This document shows, in pieces, positions 46,591 through 57,182 of a stretch of 64,000 nt of DNA. How positions within the stretch are numbered: the stretch's first letter is position 1; each line of letters opens with the position of its first letter. Origin of the DNA: Proteles cristata cristata (taxonomy: Eukaryota; Chordata; Mammalia; Carnivora; Hyaenidae); assembly GCA_017311185.1 (NCBI GenBank), contig JAESUZ010001506.1, positions 1,054,001 through 1,118,000 on the forward strand. The letters are read 5' to 3'. The position numbers and the translations under genes were made by a program. The notes beneath the pieces are model-generated. The model did no database searches and was not told where the DNA came from. It saw nothing but the letters and a program-made list of their open reading frames with translations.

Positions 46591-47659
46591 GCGCCATATT
46601 TTAGAAATTATTGCAGGCTTTCCAGAAGAGTTGACTTTTGAGTTGAGTCTTGGTCTTAATGATAAAAATAAACTTACGTGCCTCTAAGAATGCATATAAT
46701 GCAAATTAATTGTTCCTGCCAATTAATTTCTTTAAAAAGAGATTCGCAGAATTCAATGCTATGCTGTGTGGACACTCTGTTTACAATTAGCATGCAAGTT
46801 AAAGATCAAACTTCGTATTTGCGCTTCAGGCAACCGGAATCCAACTGATATGTTGCTCTTTGCCACCTGAATCTTTGAGTTCCCTGATCTACTTATGACA
46901 TCCCTCCTATCTATTACAACAATTACAGAAATATTTATACCATCTCTGACTGCTAAGACAAAGATATGTTGTCATCTACATGGCTCCCTTGCAATAACTA
47001 ATCTTACAAACACAATAAAATAAGTTCCAGGCAGGGCTGAATTTTTTTACAGCATTAGTTATAAACCCTAAAATAATTTATAATGGAAATTATGAGATGT
47101 CCTTCACTAAGGAGGATATTGGTCCTAGGCCCAACGACAGAACATGTGTTCACAGGCGCATACAACCATACGTATGCAATACACATACACAGAAAAGGGT
47201 TCTGTTCACTTAACTCAAATTTATTCAGAACAGTTTTATGTTATTTACTTTCATGAGTTTTAGACAAGATCTTTTTTAGCACATTACAGAGGCCTGGAGG
47301 GGCTTTCTGCATAAAAGACAAAGCCAAGCACTGTTAATGCAAAGTATAGTAACTCAGTGTTTTGAGAAACATGGCCAAACATATTTGAATATGAAGCCAT
47401 CAGGCCAAGAAATCTTGATGTCTAGAGCTGAGAACAAAATTGGCAGTTGAATTCTCATTATCGGGAGATTTCTTGCTACCTTGTGGCCACTTGGCCCAGC
47501 CTGTCTCAACCTTACAAAGATCCATATGCACACTCCACAAAATATTTGGACAAGATTATTTCATATCTTTCATGTGGTGGTAAAACATAAGACGTGAAAA
47601 AATGCCACGGAAAGAGCATCTATTGCCCATTTTCTCTGAAAATACCACAGAAAGAGCAT
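46591..47659. other. No recognised gene; small tandem duplication at the right
   Basis: AT-rich. At 47601-47668 a roughly 40-bp unit is present twice ('ccacggaaagagcatctatt' and 'ccacagaaagagcatctatc'). Confidence 0.45.
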
Positions 47660-47770
47660 CTATCCCCTTCAGGTTGCTATGAAGATTAAATAAGCTAATA
47701 CATGTAAAATGCTTGGCACAGTGCATGGAGCAATAAGCACTCAATACATACCAACTAGATTATCATTATC
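47660..47770 (-). repeat. MIR 5' part, antisense
   Basis: 'gctatgaagattaaataagctaatacatgtaaaatgcttggcacagtgcatgg' is the reversed MIR start. Confidence 0.75.
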
Positions 47771-49205
47771 TGTTTTACCTGACATTTCATTATAAAACAA
47801 AAATCTGCATCAAATTTCTCAAAACAAATGCTCTAACAAAATAAGAGAGCCACAGACAAACTATGCTAAAAATCCAAGGCCCAAAGATAACAAAAACTAG
47901 GGCCTGCGCCATGCTGAACATTGTGGAGGAAAACGCTAAGAGAAAACATGAAACATGAAGCAATAGATGGCAGCAAATTTGATAGTAATGCTAAGAAAAT
48001 CACAATTCAGACAACTTACCTTTAGGAAGTATAAGAATTTTAATGTCTTCACGGTGCTATTTGGGGTTCAGAAAGAATCTTTCACTGGAGTAAGACCTAA
48101 GAGGCCTTACAAAGATTCCACCTTCAAAAAGTTGCGTTGAAAGAGAGAGATGAGACTCCAGTCACAGAGTTTGGCTTGCGACCTCCACCCCCAATATACA
48201 CACATATTTCAGGTAATTCAGGAAGCTGTTCAGGATGCCTCCTCATTATACTTTTAAAAGCTCCCTTTCCATCATTAAAAAGGCACACATTTCTAATAGG
48301 TAAACATCCTTCAGTTGAACAAACTCGAAGCATGACTATTCCTAAGTAAAGTTGCCTTCATTTTCCAAAACTCCTGGGCACACTTAAACCAACGTGTGAA
48401 ATTCCATGAACTCCGGGGAAGGGGGATGGGGCGGCTGGGGGTGGGGGGGATGCTAATGTGCTTAAGCTTACAACAGTGAGACCCAGTGAAAGACAGACTA
48501 ACTGACTAACCCACAGACCAGCAGAATCTTAATTCCTAAGAGCAAATTATTTTTAATAAAGAACCAATCAAAATTTACTAGAACATGAAGGAGACTTTAA
48601 GAGACCACTTACCACAGCCTGCCTAGAGAGTCAGACCTTCTGACGATGGACTGCCATCTAAACACAATAATATTTCAGTGATCTCTAACAAAACATACAC
48701 ATGTGTTACAGCTGAAGACACTTTTTACCTATCATAGAAACCAAAGAAAGTTCCCAACTGCCACCAGATTCCCTGACAGCCTCACAGTTCAACATTTCAA
48801 GGTGATCAATAAAACAACTCAAATGTTCAACTAAACTTTGGCTAAAGTCTGACGTAAAATGTGAAAAAATAAGACATATCAGTATTGCTCCAAATCATAT
48901 ATTTTTTTTACAAAGTTATTTGGTCTAGTGAGAAAAAAATCATATTTCAGTCTTGGATGTTACTTATCCCTACAGTTGACACACTGTTTTATTTTAAATA
49001 ACTTGTAAAATGTTACCAGAATGGCCTTAAAATCAATTTCATATTTGATCTGCACTCTCTTGGTGCATAGGGAAAGCGATGTCCAAAAAGGTCTAAAGAG
49101 AAACTAGTCAAAAATAAAAAGTGAATCGCATTCAAGGGTGCCATCTAGTGGGAAAATCAGGTGGCTGTCATGTTGCTAAGCAACCTCTGGATGGCATGTT
49201 TAAAA
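47771..49205. other. No recognised gene; contains a G-quadruplex motif
   Basis: Mostly AT-rich. At 48415-48449 five G-runs of four or more lie close together on the plus strand, in a setting otherwise poor in GC. Frames at 48124-48349 on both strands lack motifs. Confidence 0.45.
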
Positions 49206-49560
49206 CCCCAGAATCTTGGAGCTTGGAAAAAATTTAGTTCAGTGTTTCCCAAAATACACTCCTTGCTAACAGGATTCTGTCATCAAATATATTTAAGTCA
49301 TGCTGGGTGAAACACTGGACAATATGTCTTTACTACAGAATACCTCACAGCCTAGAATATGCTCACTCACAAACACTGGCAATCTCCAAAGAGGGATATG
49401 GCATTTCTCACATGTATTTGATCAGGGAAACTCTTTACTTGTGGATGCCTCTGAACTCCTCGCAGAACACTGGAATTTCTCCAAAAAATGTTTTCGAAAT
49501 GCTGATCTAATCCAACTCCTGCCTCCAGTTTACACATTGAGGTTTCCAACTATTTAAGTT
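49206..49560 (+). repeat. CR1/L3-like LINE relic split by a hAT-like MITE
   Basis: 'ccagaatcttggagcttgg...atttagtt' (49208-49239) and 'atctaatccaactcctgcctccagtttacacattgagg' (49505-49545) join into the old CR1/L3 motif 'agaatcttagagctggaa...catctagtccaac...acagatgagg'. Confidence 0.55.
49240..49504. mobile_element. 265-bp hAT-like MITE inside CR1/L3
   Basis: Ends cagtgtttcccaaaa (49240-49254) and, reversed, cagcatttcgaaaa (from 49504) are imperfect inverted repeats. Flanking octamers atttagtt (49232-49239) and atctaatc (49505-49512) agree at 5 of 8, compatible with an old 8-bp hAT target duplication. Small frames inside it are chance. Confidence 0.55.
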
Positions 49561-50230
49561 ACTTGTCCTTGTTCCCAGTACTGCCTATAGCCTGTCAAGC
49601 CTACAGGTCTGTCTTTATAACCTGAGGGGTAAGCAAAAGTAAGCTGCAGGAGGTGGGCTACAGGACACTTCCCTCTGCCCCTCTCCTCTAGCATCAAAAC
49701 CCTACTGTGGAAGGTCTGGAGGCTTTATTTTAAGTGCCTATTAGTCTAGAAGAATACCCTATTGCACTTAGACAATATTAAATATTGACTTAAAAACCTA
49801 AAATAATGTTCTCCTTTCATGTTTTGATAGTTCTTATTTTTTAAATCAGGCTATGGATTGATCTTAATGTTATATACCAACATGGGCGATAGTCATCTCT
49901 ATAAATTTTATTATTTTTAAAGATATATTTTTGCAGAAACAATTTAAGAGTGTGTAAAAGTTATGTCTGATGTCTCCCACATATGTCCCGTTTGAAAGTA
50001 AGCGTGAAGGACAACCATAATACCTAGTAGTGATTGTGGGGATTTAAAGAATTATAGGCTAAAAAAATAAGCTCAAAGAAAAGCAGGCCTTACATACCTC
50101 CTATCCCCCAAATATGGCAAAAATTATATAGGATAATAACAATGGAATTACAAAAGCATCTTCCAAGGCTTTTTGCTACAAATTATCCTGAAATAACTAA
50201 AATATACTTTGTTTTGTAAATAAATTTAAA
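49561..50230. other. No recognised gene or repeat
   Basis: AT-rich and unassigned. Confidence 0.45.
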
Positions 50231-50240
50231 ATTTCAACAA

Positions 50241-50455
50241 TGGGGAGCCTGGGTGGTTGAGTCTGTTAAGCGTCTGACTTCGGCTCAGGTCATGATCTTG
50301 CGGTCCTTGGGTTCGAGCCCTGTGTCAGGCTCTGTGCTGACAACACAGAGCCTGGAGCCTGCTTCTGATTCTGTATCTCCTTCTCTCTCTCTCTCTGCCC
50401 TCCCCTGCTCATGCTCTGTCTGTGTCTCCCTCAAAAACAAAGATTAACTTTTTTT
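50241..50455 (+). mobile_element. Carnivore SINE
   Basis: Head 'tggggagcctgggtgg', intact B-box-like 'gggttcgagccc', CT body, A-rich tail. Perfect 10-bp target duplications atttcaacaa lie at 50231-50240 and 50456-50465. Confidence 0.94.
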
Positions 50456-50849
50456 ATTTCAACAACAAAAAATAATTCTGAATGCTGTGTTTATGGGCAT
50501 CCCAAGGTATCTGTGAAGTGTCAGCCTCATGGTTCCTTTTTGAGTAATCTGTTCACCAATTTCACTGTTTGTCACTGCTGTACGTTACAAGCTGATTATT
50601 CTAAGAAGGCACCATGTGTTCACAAGATCTAACTCCACAGCCTATTCCCTTCCCTCAAGACTCAAATAATGGGATAATAATAACTTGAATGAAGATTAAT
50701 TGTAAGTGATAACATACTTTGGTAATTTTTAAATCATTTTGGTGGTTATATAACAGCATTGCTAGTTTTATATTTGGAAATTATTAAGTTTTGTCTTATT
50801 TAAAAGTTTTCTCTTATTTTAAAGTAAACTTAAATCTTTTCTTATTTTA

Positions 50850-51050
50850 AAAAAAGGGAAACTGCTCTCAATATCTTTGGGCATAAATCCTTTTCTCTGT
50901 ACTAAAAATTGTCTCTAAAGGTAGATACTAGAAGTAAAATTACAGAATCAAAGGGGAAGACTCATTTATATTGACAAGCTTTTTCCCCAATATGGTTGTC
51001 CTAATAATTACACCAAATATGAGACTCTTATCCCTCAATTATAAATGGAA
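50850..51050 (-). repeat. Probable ancient L1M piece, antisense
   Basis: 'gggcataaatccttttctctgtac', 'gatactagaagtaaaattacagaatcaaaggg' and 'ccccaatatggttgtcctaataattacacc' resemble the reversed 3' part of old L1 ORF2. Confidence 0.5.
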
Positions 51051-51155
51051 GGCTTTAGAGATAAGTGTAGGTGTGCAGGCCACTCAGTTTAGTCCAGGTC
51101 GAACATGCACAGCATCTGGAAGGCTCAGGAAATGTTCATTTGTTTGCGCGCACGG

Positions 51156-51189
<34 letters not shown>

Positions 51190-51910
51190 TAATGTAAAGA
51201 ACCTTCTCCCATACATGAAACACAAATTCTAAAGAGTCCCAAAGCTCCAAAACCATAAGTTTTCAAAAAGACTTGTACTTCCAGAAAGTGAAAAAAAAAG
51301 CTCTCAACTAGGACCCCAATCTCAAGGTGCTAACCAGAGATTTAACATCTATACACAGAATTGGTATTTTAAGTCAGATTAACAGAAACCCACATACAAA
51401 GTAGAAATAAACAAAAGTACTGTCAGATTGGACAGGTTGGGAGAGGCCTGGTGCCCAAACTTGAAATTGGCATTACTTTGCACCAGAGAACTAGCTATAA
51501 TTTCTTTATATCTGCCTGGAAGACTGTCCACGTTTCTTCTGCTCATGGATTATAGCAACACAATGAGATGTTATAAAGCCACTTTAAGAAGCATGAAATG
51601 ATATGAAATACTTTCTTGGCCCTTCACATACTCCCCTCATACTATACTCAGCCCAAGAGTTAACTTTCCCCAGGAGTCTAAACCACAAAACATTTTTTTT
51701 TTCACTTCTAAAACTCTTGCTTTCCATGTATTTTCTGACAGGGCTCATGAGTATTTCCAAAAGCTTAGCTATAAGTTAGAATGCACAGCACATTAGGGAC
51801 AGCTAATTCACTGAGAGGAGGATCCAGCTCTGATTAATTTTTCTTTCCTTACCTTGCTCACAACAGGATTCTCAACCTACCAACTAGCCAACTGACGCTG
51901 CCACACAATT
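51051..51910. other. Unassigned; contains a (CA)n tract
   Basis: A (CA)n run lies at 51156-51187, preceded by an alternating 'tgcgcgcacgggcaca' patch. The rest has no recognised feature. Confidence 0.5.
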
Positions 51911-51914
51911 GAGC

Positions 51915-52010
51915 CATCATTCATTCATTCAAATATTTATTGTGTTATTATGTATCAAGTCCCATGCCAGGTTCTGAGAATTCAAAATGAATGTTGAATC
52001 AATAATTCTA
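51915..52010 (-). repeat. Reversed L2 3' end
   Basis: 'atcattcattcattcaaatatttattgtgttattatgtatcaagtcccatgccaggttctgag' is the antisense L2 end. Confidence 0.75.
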
Positions 52011-52107
52011 GCCTCATTCATTTCCCAGTTGTGTGACCTTGGCCAAGTAAGCTAACTTCTCTGAGCCTCGGTTTCCTTAACTATAAAATATGGATAATAA
52101 TGGTACC

Positions 52108-53488
52108 GTGCAGAGCCATGGTATTGTGCTGTGGGGAAAAGAGATGGATCTGTAAACCCTGGAGTAAGGTTTTGCCTACCCAAGGCCACTGCTTGTACAG
52201 AGACCCTGGGTGAAGCCATCATCACCATGTCTGACCAGGAAGAAAAACCTTCAACTGAGGACTTGTGGGATAAGAAGGAAGGAGAAAACATTAAACTGAA
52301 AGTCACTGGACAGAATAGCAGTGAGATTCACTTCAAAGAGAAAATAACATACCTCAAGAAACTCAAAGAATCGTTCTGTCAAAGACAGAGTTCCAATGAA
52401 TTCACTCAGGTTTCTCCTGAAGGTCAGAGAAGTGCTGATAATTACACTCCAAAAGAAATGGGAATGGAGGAAGATGTGACTGAAGTTTATCAGGAACAAA
52501 CAGAGGGTCATTCAATGATTTATATGCTTTTCCATCTTTTTATTTACCCTCAATCCTTTTTTATTTTTAAAAATAGTTCTTTTGTAATGTGGTGTTCAAA
52601 ATGGAATTGAAAACCGGCACCGCATCTCTTTAAAATATCTGCTAATTTGAATTCTAGTGCCCATTATTCATTATCACTTGTTTTCATTATAATGATTTTT
52701 GGTGATCAAACCTCAGCCCCCTTCATGTAGCCCTCTCCTTTTAAAAAATCACATGCATGCACAGAAAGGTCACTCTTCCTCAGACTGTGCATTTTCAGGC
52801 TTGTGATAAATAAGATTGACCAATTCAAGTGTTCATAATGACTTTCCAGTTGGCCCTGAAGTTCTAACTTGTGAATGCTTCATTCCTGGACTATGATTTT
52901 CAGTGGGAGACAGAAGTTTTTCAGAGAACTGAGCTGTGGAAAAAATGACCTTTCCTTAACTTGAAGCTACTTTTAAAATTTGAGGGTCTGGACCAAAAGA
53001 AGAGAAATAGGCTAGAGTCAATATAACAGAGATGGCAAGAGTAATGACTAATTCAAAGATGGTTTCACTGAAGAGAAAGCATTTTAAGATACAAGAGAAG
53101 TCTTATTAGAAGATTTCAGAGGTGCACCTGGATGGCTCAATTGGTTAAGCATCTGACTTTGGCTCAGGTCATGATCTCACAGTTCATGAGTTTGGGTTCT
53201 CTGCTGACAGCTCAGAGCCTAGAGCCTGTTTCAGATTCTGTGTCTCCCTCTCTCTCTGCCCCTCCTCTGATCCGCTCAAAAATAAATGAAACATTAAAAA
53301 AAATTCTTTTTAAAGAAGAACTCAGAAATGTTCTAATTTTCATTAGCAGTTAATAAAGTTATTCATGCAGAAGCATAGTCAACAGAACACTGCTCTTTTT
53401 TATTTTATTTGTACATTTTAGCCTGGGATATGAGTTTTAAATGGACATTGTACCAGCTTCATTAAAGTAAATAAAATATTTGTAAAAA
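52108..53488 (+). pseudogene. SUMO1P: Processed SUMO1 retrocopy (pseudogene)
   Basis: An intronless copy of SUMO1 mRNA: about 119 bp of 5' UTR, a degraded coding region from ATG 52227, and about 880 bp of 3' UTR ending in 'attaaagtaaataaaatatttg' plus A5. SUMO1 is the small ubiquitin-like modifier attached to lysines through its C-terminal Gly-Gly. The copy begins [13 protein letters not shown] and keeps [13 protein letters not shown], but has compensating small deletions (a 2-base and a 1-base loss around 52386-52416 shift the frame for about 11 residues), a lost codon in the Glu run, Gly-Gly changed to Glu-Gly, and a lost stop, so the frame runs on to 52610 (127 codons against 101). The product could not be processed or conjugated normally. 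Perfect 14-bp target duplications ataataatggtacc at 52094-52107 and 53489-53502 prove L1-mediated retroposition. A SINE later split the 3' UTR. No promoter came with it. Confidence 0.95.
53120..53313 (+). mobile_element. Carnivore SINE in the SUMO1 retrocopy 3' UTR
   Basis: Head 'ggtgcacctggatggctcaattgg', shortened tRNA-like part, AAATAAATGAAAC tail. Flanks agaagatttcag (53108-53119) and agaagaactcag (53314-53325) agree at 10 of 12. It inserted after the retrocopy, so it is younger. Confidence 0.9.
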
Positions 53489-53560
53489 ATAATAATGGTA
53501 CCTTCCCTCATAATATTAAACAATCATACATGCCCCTCAAATTAAGTGAAATAGTATACA

Positions 53561-54435
53561 TGAACATGGTTTACAAACCTTATTAAATATTCAAACTGTA
53601 GCTTAGTCACTAATGTGAAAAAAACTAGAAGCATAATTAATTTAGCTGATTCTGGTTAAAAGTTATCAGCAATTAAGAGAAATGTGCAAAATGTAACTTT
53701 ATATTTGATGTACAAAAAAAGTGTTATATCTCTACATCTTAATTTCATCGTAGCCTCCAAACAGTAAAGAACAAAGGCACAACAATACAACCTTGGCAAT
53801 TATAAGTAACTCAGTCACCACTACTTAAACATCAGTCTTCTGATTCTCTTCTTTCCCCATCTTCTCATCTACCCCTGACTTCCCAAACGGTAAAGCATCC
53901 TCTGGGGCATATTTGCTAACATCTACAGGTAGTGTAGAGTGTGAGTAGCTGGTGCCACCTGGAGTGTTGACCTCTAGTGTCAACTACTGCTGACTGCAGC
54001 ACCCACCATGGACCTCAACAAGATCAACACATTCTGAGTCCTTCTCAGCCCTGCCCCAGGACTCCCCAGTCTTCCAACCCTCTCAGCATCTGCCAGCTTC
54101 CCGTGAGAGCTCAGGCCCTCTCTGCTGCTTTTCCCAAACCACAATGGAGTTTCAGTCTTATATGGCTATCTTTAGCCACTGCCACTTCTCAATTCACAAG
54201 GCCAGTTGAATGTGCATCACCTAGTCTCCCCAGGCTGCTCTGGGAAACAAGCCGTTCTCCCACTGCTTTAGATTCCTCTTGAATTATCTTCAGAGATTTC
54301 TGGATCTAAGGAGACCATATCTAATTCTCCCTTCACTCACATGAAATGGGGCTGGGTGCAGGGGAGCTCTTCCCAGACACCCACTCACTTTTCAACACCA
54401 ATCACACCCCTTTGGAAAAACAATGGACAAATATG
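53561..54435. other. No recognised gene; GC-richer patch
   Basis: The region 53900-54300 is richer in C and carries a 101-codon plus frame (53977-54282) of low complexity (Ser/Pro-rich) without a domain match. I treat it as non-coding. Confidence 0.4.
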
Positions 54436-54439
54436 CTTA

Positions 54440-54595
54440 AGTACTTAATAGCTGTATGACCTTGAGAAGTGCTTAATTAACAGTTTACCCTATCTGTAAA
54501 ATATGGATTATAATATCCATGTCACAGGGACACTGTGAGAATTAAATGAGATAATACATGTAAAGCCTCTGGGATGAAGCAAGTGCTATCCAATC
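54440..54595 (-). repeat. MIR relic, antisense
   Basis: 'tagctgtatgaccttgagaagtgcttaattaac', 'ctatctgtaaaatatggattataatatcc' and 'gtgagaattaaatgagataatacatgtaaagcctctgg' are in antisense MIR order. Confidence 0.87.
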
Positions 54596-55238
54596 CCCAT
54601 CACCCTTTCTAGATTTTCCCTTCTAGATGACCTCTGGTCACTGCATCCATATGTATAAATTGTGTTTGTTCCAACAATAAACTCCATCCTCCTTGATCTA
54701 ACACCCTGAAAATTTATTTGCAAACATATGCCCCAAGTTTCTGCCCATATAAATTGGCAAGACTTTGCAATTGTTTTGGCATATCATATACCTTAATGCA
54801 TCATAGTTTAAAATCTTCATCAGGCCTGGCAAGCTTGATAACCATCTGCAGTTTATGTGGCTTAACCTAAACTAAACCAAATAGCCTTATCCTTATTGCC
54901 CAATCCCAAGGCTCCATTTCTCACCCTGAGTAACTCTTGAAATTCACATTTAGATTTTCACCTAAGTTACAAAAATAGAAACACTTGAGGAAATTAGCTA
55001 AGTTAAAGGCCATTTTCCACGGCATCAGGTTCAAGGCCAGATTAATGTGTTGATGCCTTAAGAATTACAACCTAAGTCAAGGATTTGGCACATTTTACTT
55101 TTCAGTCATTGCCTTGTGAGTATGAACTTCACCTCTTCATCAACTCTAGTCATACAGCAGTCTTTTAAACTCCAACTGCAGCACAGAAAGAAGTTTAGCA
55201 TCTCTGCCTATAAAAAGGGAAATCAGCCTGCCAGAGAC
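54596..55238. other. No recognised gene or repeat
   Basis: AT-rich and unassigned. Confidence 0.45.
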
Positions 55239-55253
55239 TGAAAAGCAATTTTC

Positions 55254-55474
55254 TTTTTTTTTTTTTAATTTTTAATGTTTTATTTATTTCTAGGAGAGAG
55301 AGACAGCGTGAGCAGGGGAGGGTCAGAGAGAGAGGGAGTCACAGACTGAAACAGGCTCCAGGCTCTGAGCTGGCAGTCAGCACAGAGCCCGATGCGGGCT
55401 CGAACCCACGAACCGCGAGATCATGACCTAAGCGAAAGTCAGACGCTTAACCAACTAAGCCACCCAGGTGCCCC
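55254..55474 (-). mobile_element. Young carnivore SINE
   Basis: Poly-T, 'ttatttctaggagagag', and the 'gacctaagcgaaagtcagacgc' young-type head. Perfect 15-bp target duplications tgaaaagcaattttc lie at 55239-55253 and 55475-55489. Confidence 0.97.
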
Positions 55475-55545
55475 TGAAAAGCAATTTTCAAACAAGTCAG
55501 TAACTACAGAGGTCCACCTCAGCATCCAAATCCCTAGCAAGGATT

Positions 55546-55547
55546 TG

Positions 55548-55579
<32 letters not shown>

Positions 55580-55580
55580 T
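55546..55580. repeat. (GTTTT)n microsatellite
   Basis: Five to six GTTTT units ending in T7. Confidence 0.92.
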
Positions 55581-55914
55581 GCATTGGAGACATCATGCCA
55601 AGGCAAGACAATCACTTTGCTCACAGTAAGATAATTAGATATTCTCAGAGAGATCTTCCCTCTGTCCTGAATGCCTTCCTATATTTTGGGATTAGTGGTT
55701 TTGACAGCATTTTTGAAGTGGGACAATCCTTTCTTTCTTCAGATCACATCTTACACAGAAGACCAACAGAGTCAAACTACTCTGGGTAAAACAGGACTAG
55801 GGGCCCAGATGCCTTACACTGCTAGGTCTCACCCTTGGCTGATCCGGCCTGCCTCACAGAACTCTAGGACTCTTTAGTACCACTTTAAAAGTCACTGCCT
55901 CAGATGATCTAAAC

Positions 55915-56141
55915 CAGGGGTTAGCAAACTTTTTCTATAAAGGGCCAGATAACATATATTTTCTGCTTTGCAGGCCATAAACAGTCTCTTGTTGCAACTA
56001 TTCAACTCTGCTACTGTAGCATAAAAGCAGCCAGAGACAATATGTAAACAAATCAGCATGCCAGTCCTCTGATAAAACTTTATCTTAAAAAACAAGTGAC
56101 AAGCTAGATTTGGCCCATGGGTTGTAGTTTACCAACCCCAA
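55915..56141. repeat. hAT-type MITE, nearly complete
   Basis: Ends caggggttagcaaact (55915-55930) and agtttaccaacccc (to 56139) are inverted repeats. Inside are 'tataaagggccagata', 'gctttgcaggcc', 'ttgcaactattcaactctgctactgtagc', 'ataaaactttatctt' and 'gatttggccc'. A related copy lies at 41430-41655. Confidence 0.82.
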
Positions 56142-56288
56142 ACTAAACTAGAGATATAACTTTTTATTGCCTCTTGGTTCAACATGATATTCAAGATAGA
56201 GAAGTGGAATATATCATGGAAATCACCAGAAGCTCCACTCTGTACAACCTGAACTTTGATTTATTTTCATCTTACCTAGAATATTTAC

Positions 56289-56503
56289 AATAAATTAAAT
56301 TTTTTTTTTTTTTAATTTCTAGGAGAGAAAGAGAGACAGCGCGAGCAGGGGAGGGTCAGAGAGAGGAGTCACAGACTGAAACAGGCTCCAGGCTCTGAGC
56401 TGGCAGTCAGGCACAGAGCCCGACACGGGGCTCGAACCCACGAACCGCGAGATCATGACCTGCGAAAGTCGGACGCTTAACCGACTGAGCCACCCAGGCG
56501 CCC
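56289..56503 (-). mobile_element. Young carnivore SINE, left half of a head-to-head pair
   Basis: Reverse SINE from a T-rich start to 'gagccacccaggcgccc'. It belongs to the young type, with a small deletion giving 'catgacctgcgaaagtcgg' and an extra base in 'cagtcaggcacag'. Left flank tagaatatttac (56277-56288) recurs at 56706-56717, after the second SINE. Confidence 0.93.
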
Positions 56504-56518
56504 TAAAAAAAATTTTTA

Positions 56519-56705
56519 GTCGGTTAAGCGTCCGACTTTGGCTCAGGTCATGGTCTCATGGTCCGTGGGTTCGAGCCCCACGTCAGGCTCTGTGCTGACA
56601 GCCAGCTCAGAGCCTGGAACCTGTTTCAGATTCTGTATCTCCCTCTCTCTCTGACCCTCCCCCTGCTCACGCTCTCTCTCTGAAATAAATTTAAAAAAAA
56701 ATTTT
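56519..56705 (+). mobile_element. Carnivore SINE lacking its first ~19 bp, right half of the pair
   Basis: Starts at 'gtcggttaagcgtccgac', so the 'ggggcgcctgggtggctca' head and most of the A-box-like motif are gone. The B-box-like 'gggttcgagcccc' is intact and the tail is AAATAAATTTA9. A-rich flanks ending in atttttag occur at 56505-56519 and 56693-56708. Its start is a perfect inverted repeat of part of the left SINE (56466-56485). Confidence 0.92.
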
Positions 56706-56980
56706 TAGAATATTTACCAAAGTTGTTAAAACACAAAAATTCTGTCTCATTTATTTACCAGGTAGCTGTATAGGACCTAAAACCTATATTTTACTCTATT
56801 AAACATGATCATCTCAAATTTGATCTTTCATACAGTAAATTTTAATTATTGGAAGATGTTTGCTGCAATTCCTCCTCCCCCAAAAATATGTATCATTAAG
56901 GTATCCTATAAAATTAGGTTTTACCCTTCCTCTCATACATACAAATAGTGATATTATGAAAAGTAAGGCAAAATCAAGAG

Positions 56981-57172
56981 TTTTTTTTAAGTTTATTTAT
57001 TCTGAGAAGAAACAGAGTGGGGAGGAGCAAAGAGAGAGGGAGAGAGAGAATCCCAAGCAGGTTCCACACTGTCACTGCAAAGCCTGACATGGGGCTCCAT
57101 CTCACAAAGCCATAAGATCATGACCTGAGTCAAAATCAGGTCAAAATCAACCAACTGAGCCACACAGCCACC
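56981..57172 (-). mobile_element. Older, diverged carnivore SINE
   Basis: Reverse SINE with the 'gagaatcccaagcagg' older-type motif and a short duplicated 'caaaatcaggt/caaaatcaa' in the tRNA-like part. Degraded flanks gcaaaatcaagag (56968-56980) and gcaaaagag (57173-57181). Confidence 0.85.
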
Positions 57173-57182
57173 GCAAAAGAGG

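Larger units (their letters stand above)
52016..53560 (-). repeat. MIR, antisense, split by the SUMO1 retrocopy
   Basis: 'cagttgtgtgaccttggccaagtaagctaacttctctgagcctcggtttccttaactataaaatatggataataatggtacc' (52028-52107) continues after the insertion as 'ttccctcataatatt' (53503 on), matching the MIR 'taatagtacctacctcatag' block. Only the outer parts are MIR. Confidence 0.85.

Noticed and set aside
53977..54282. 101-codon Ser/Pro-rich plus-strand frame
   Set aside because: Low-complexity composition in a C-rich patch, no recognisable domain, no splice or poly-A context.
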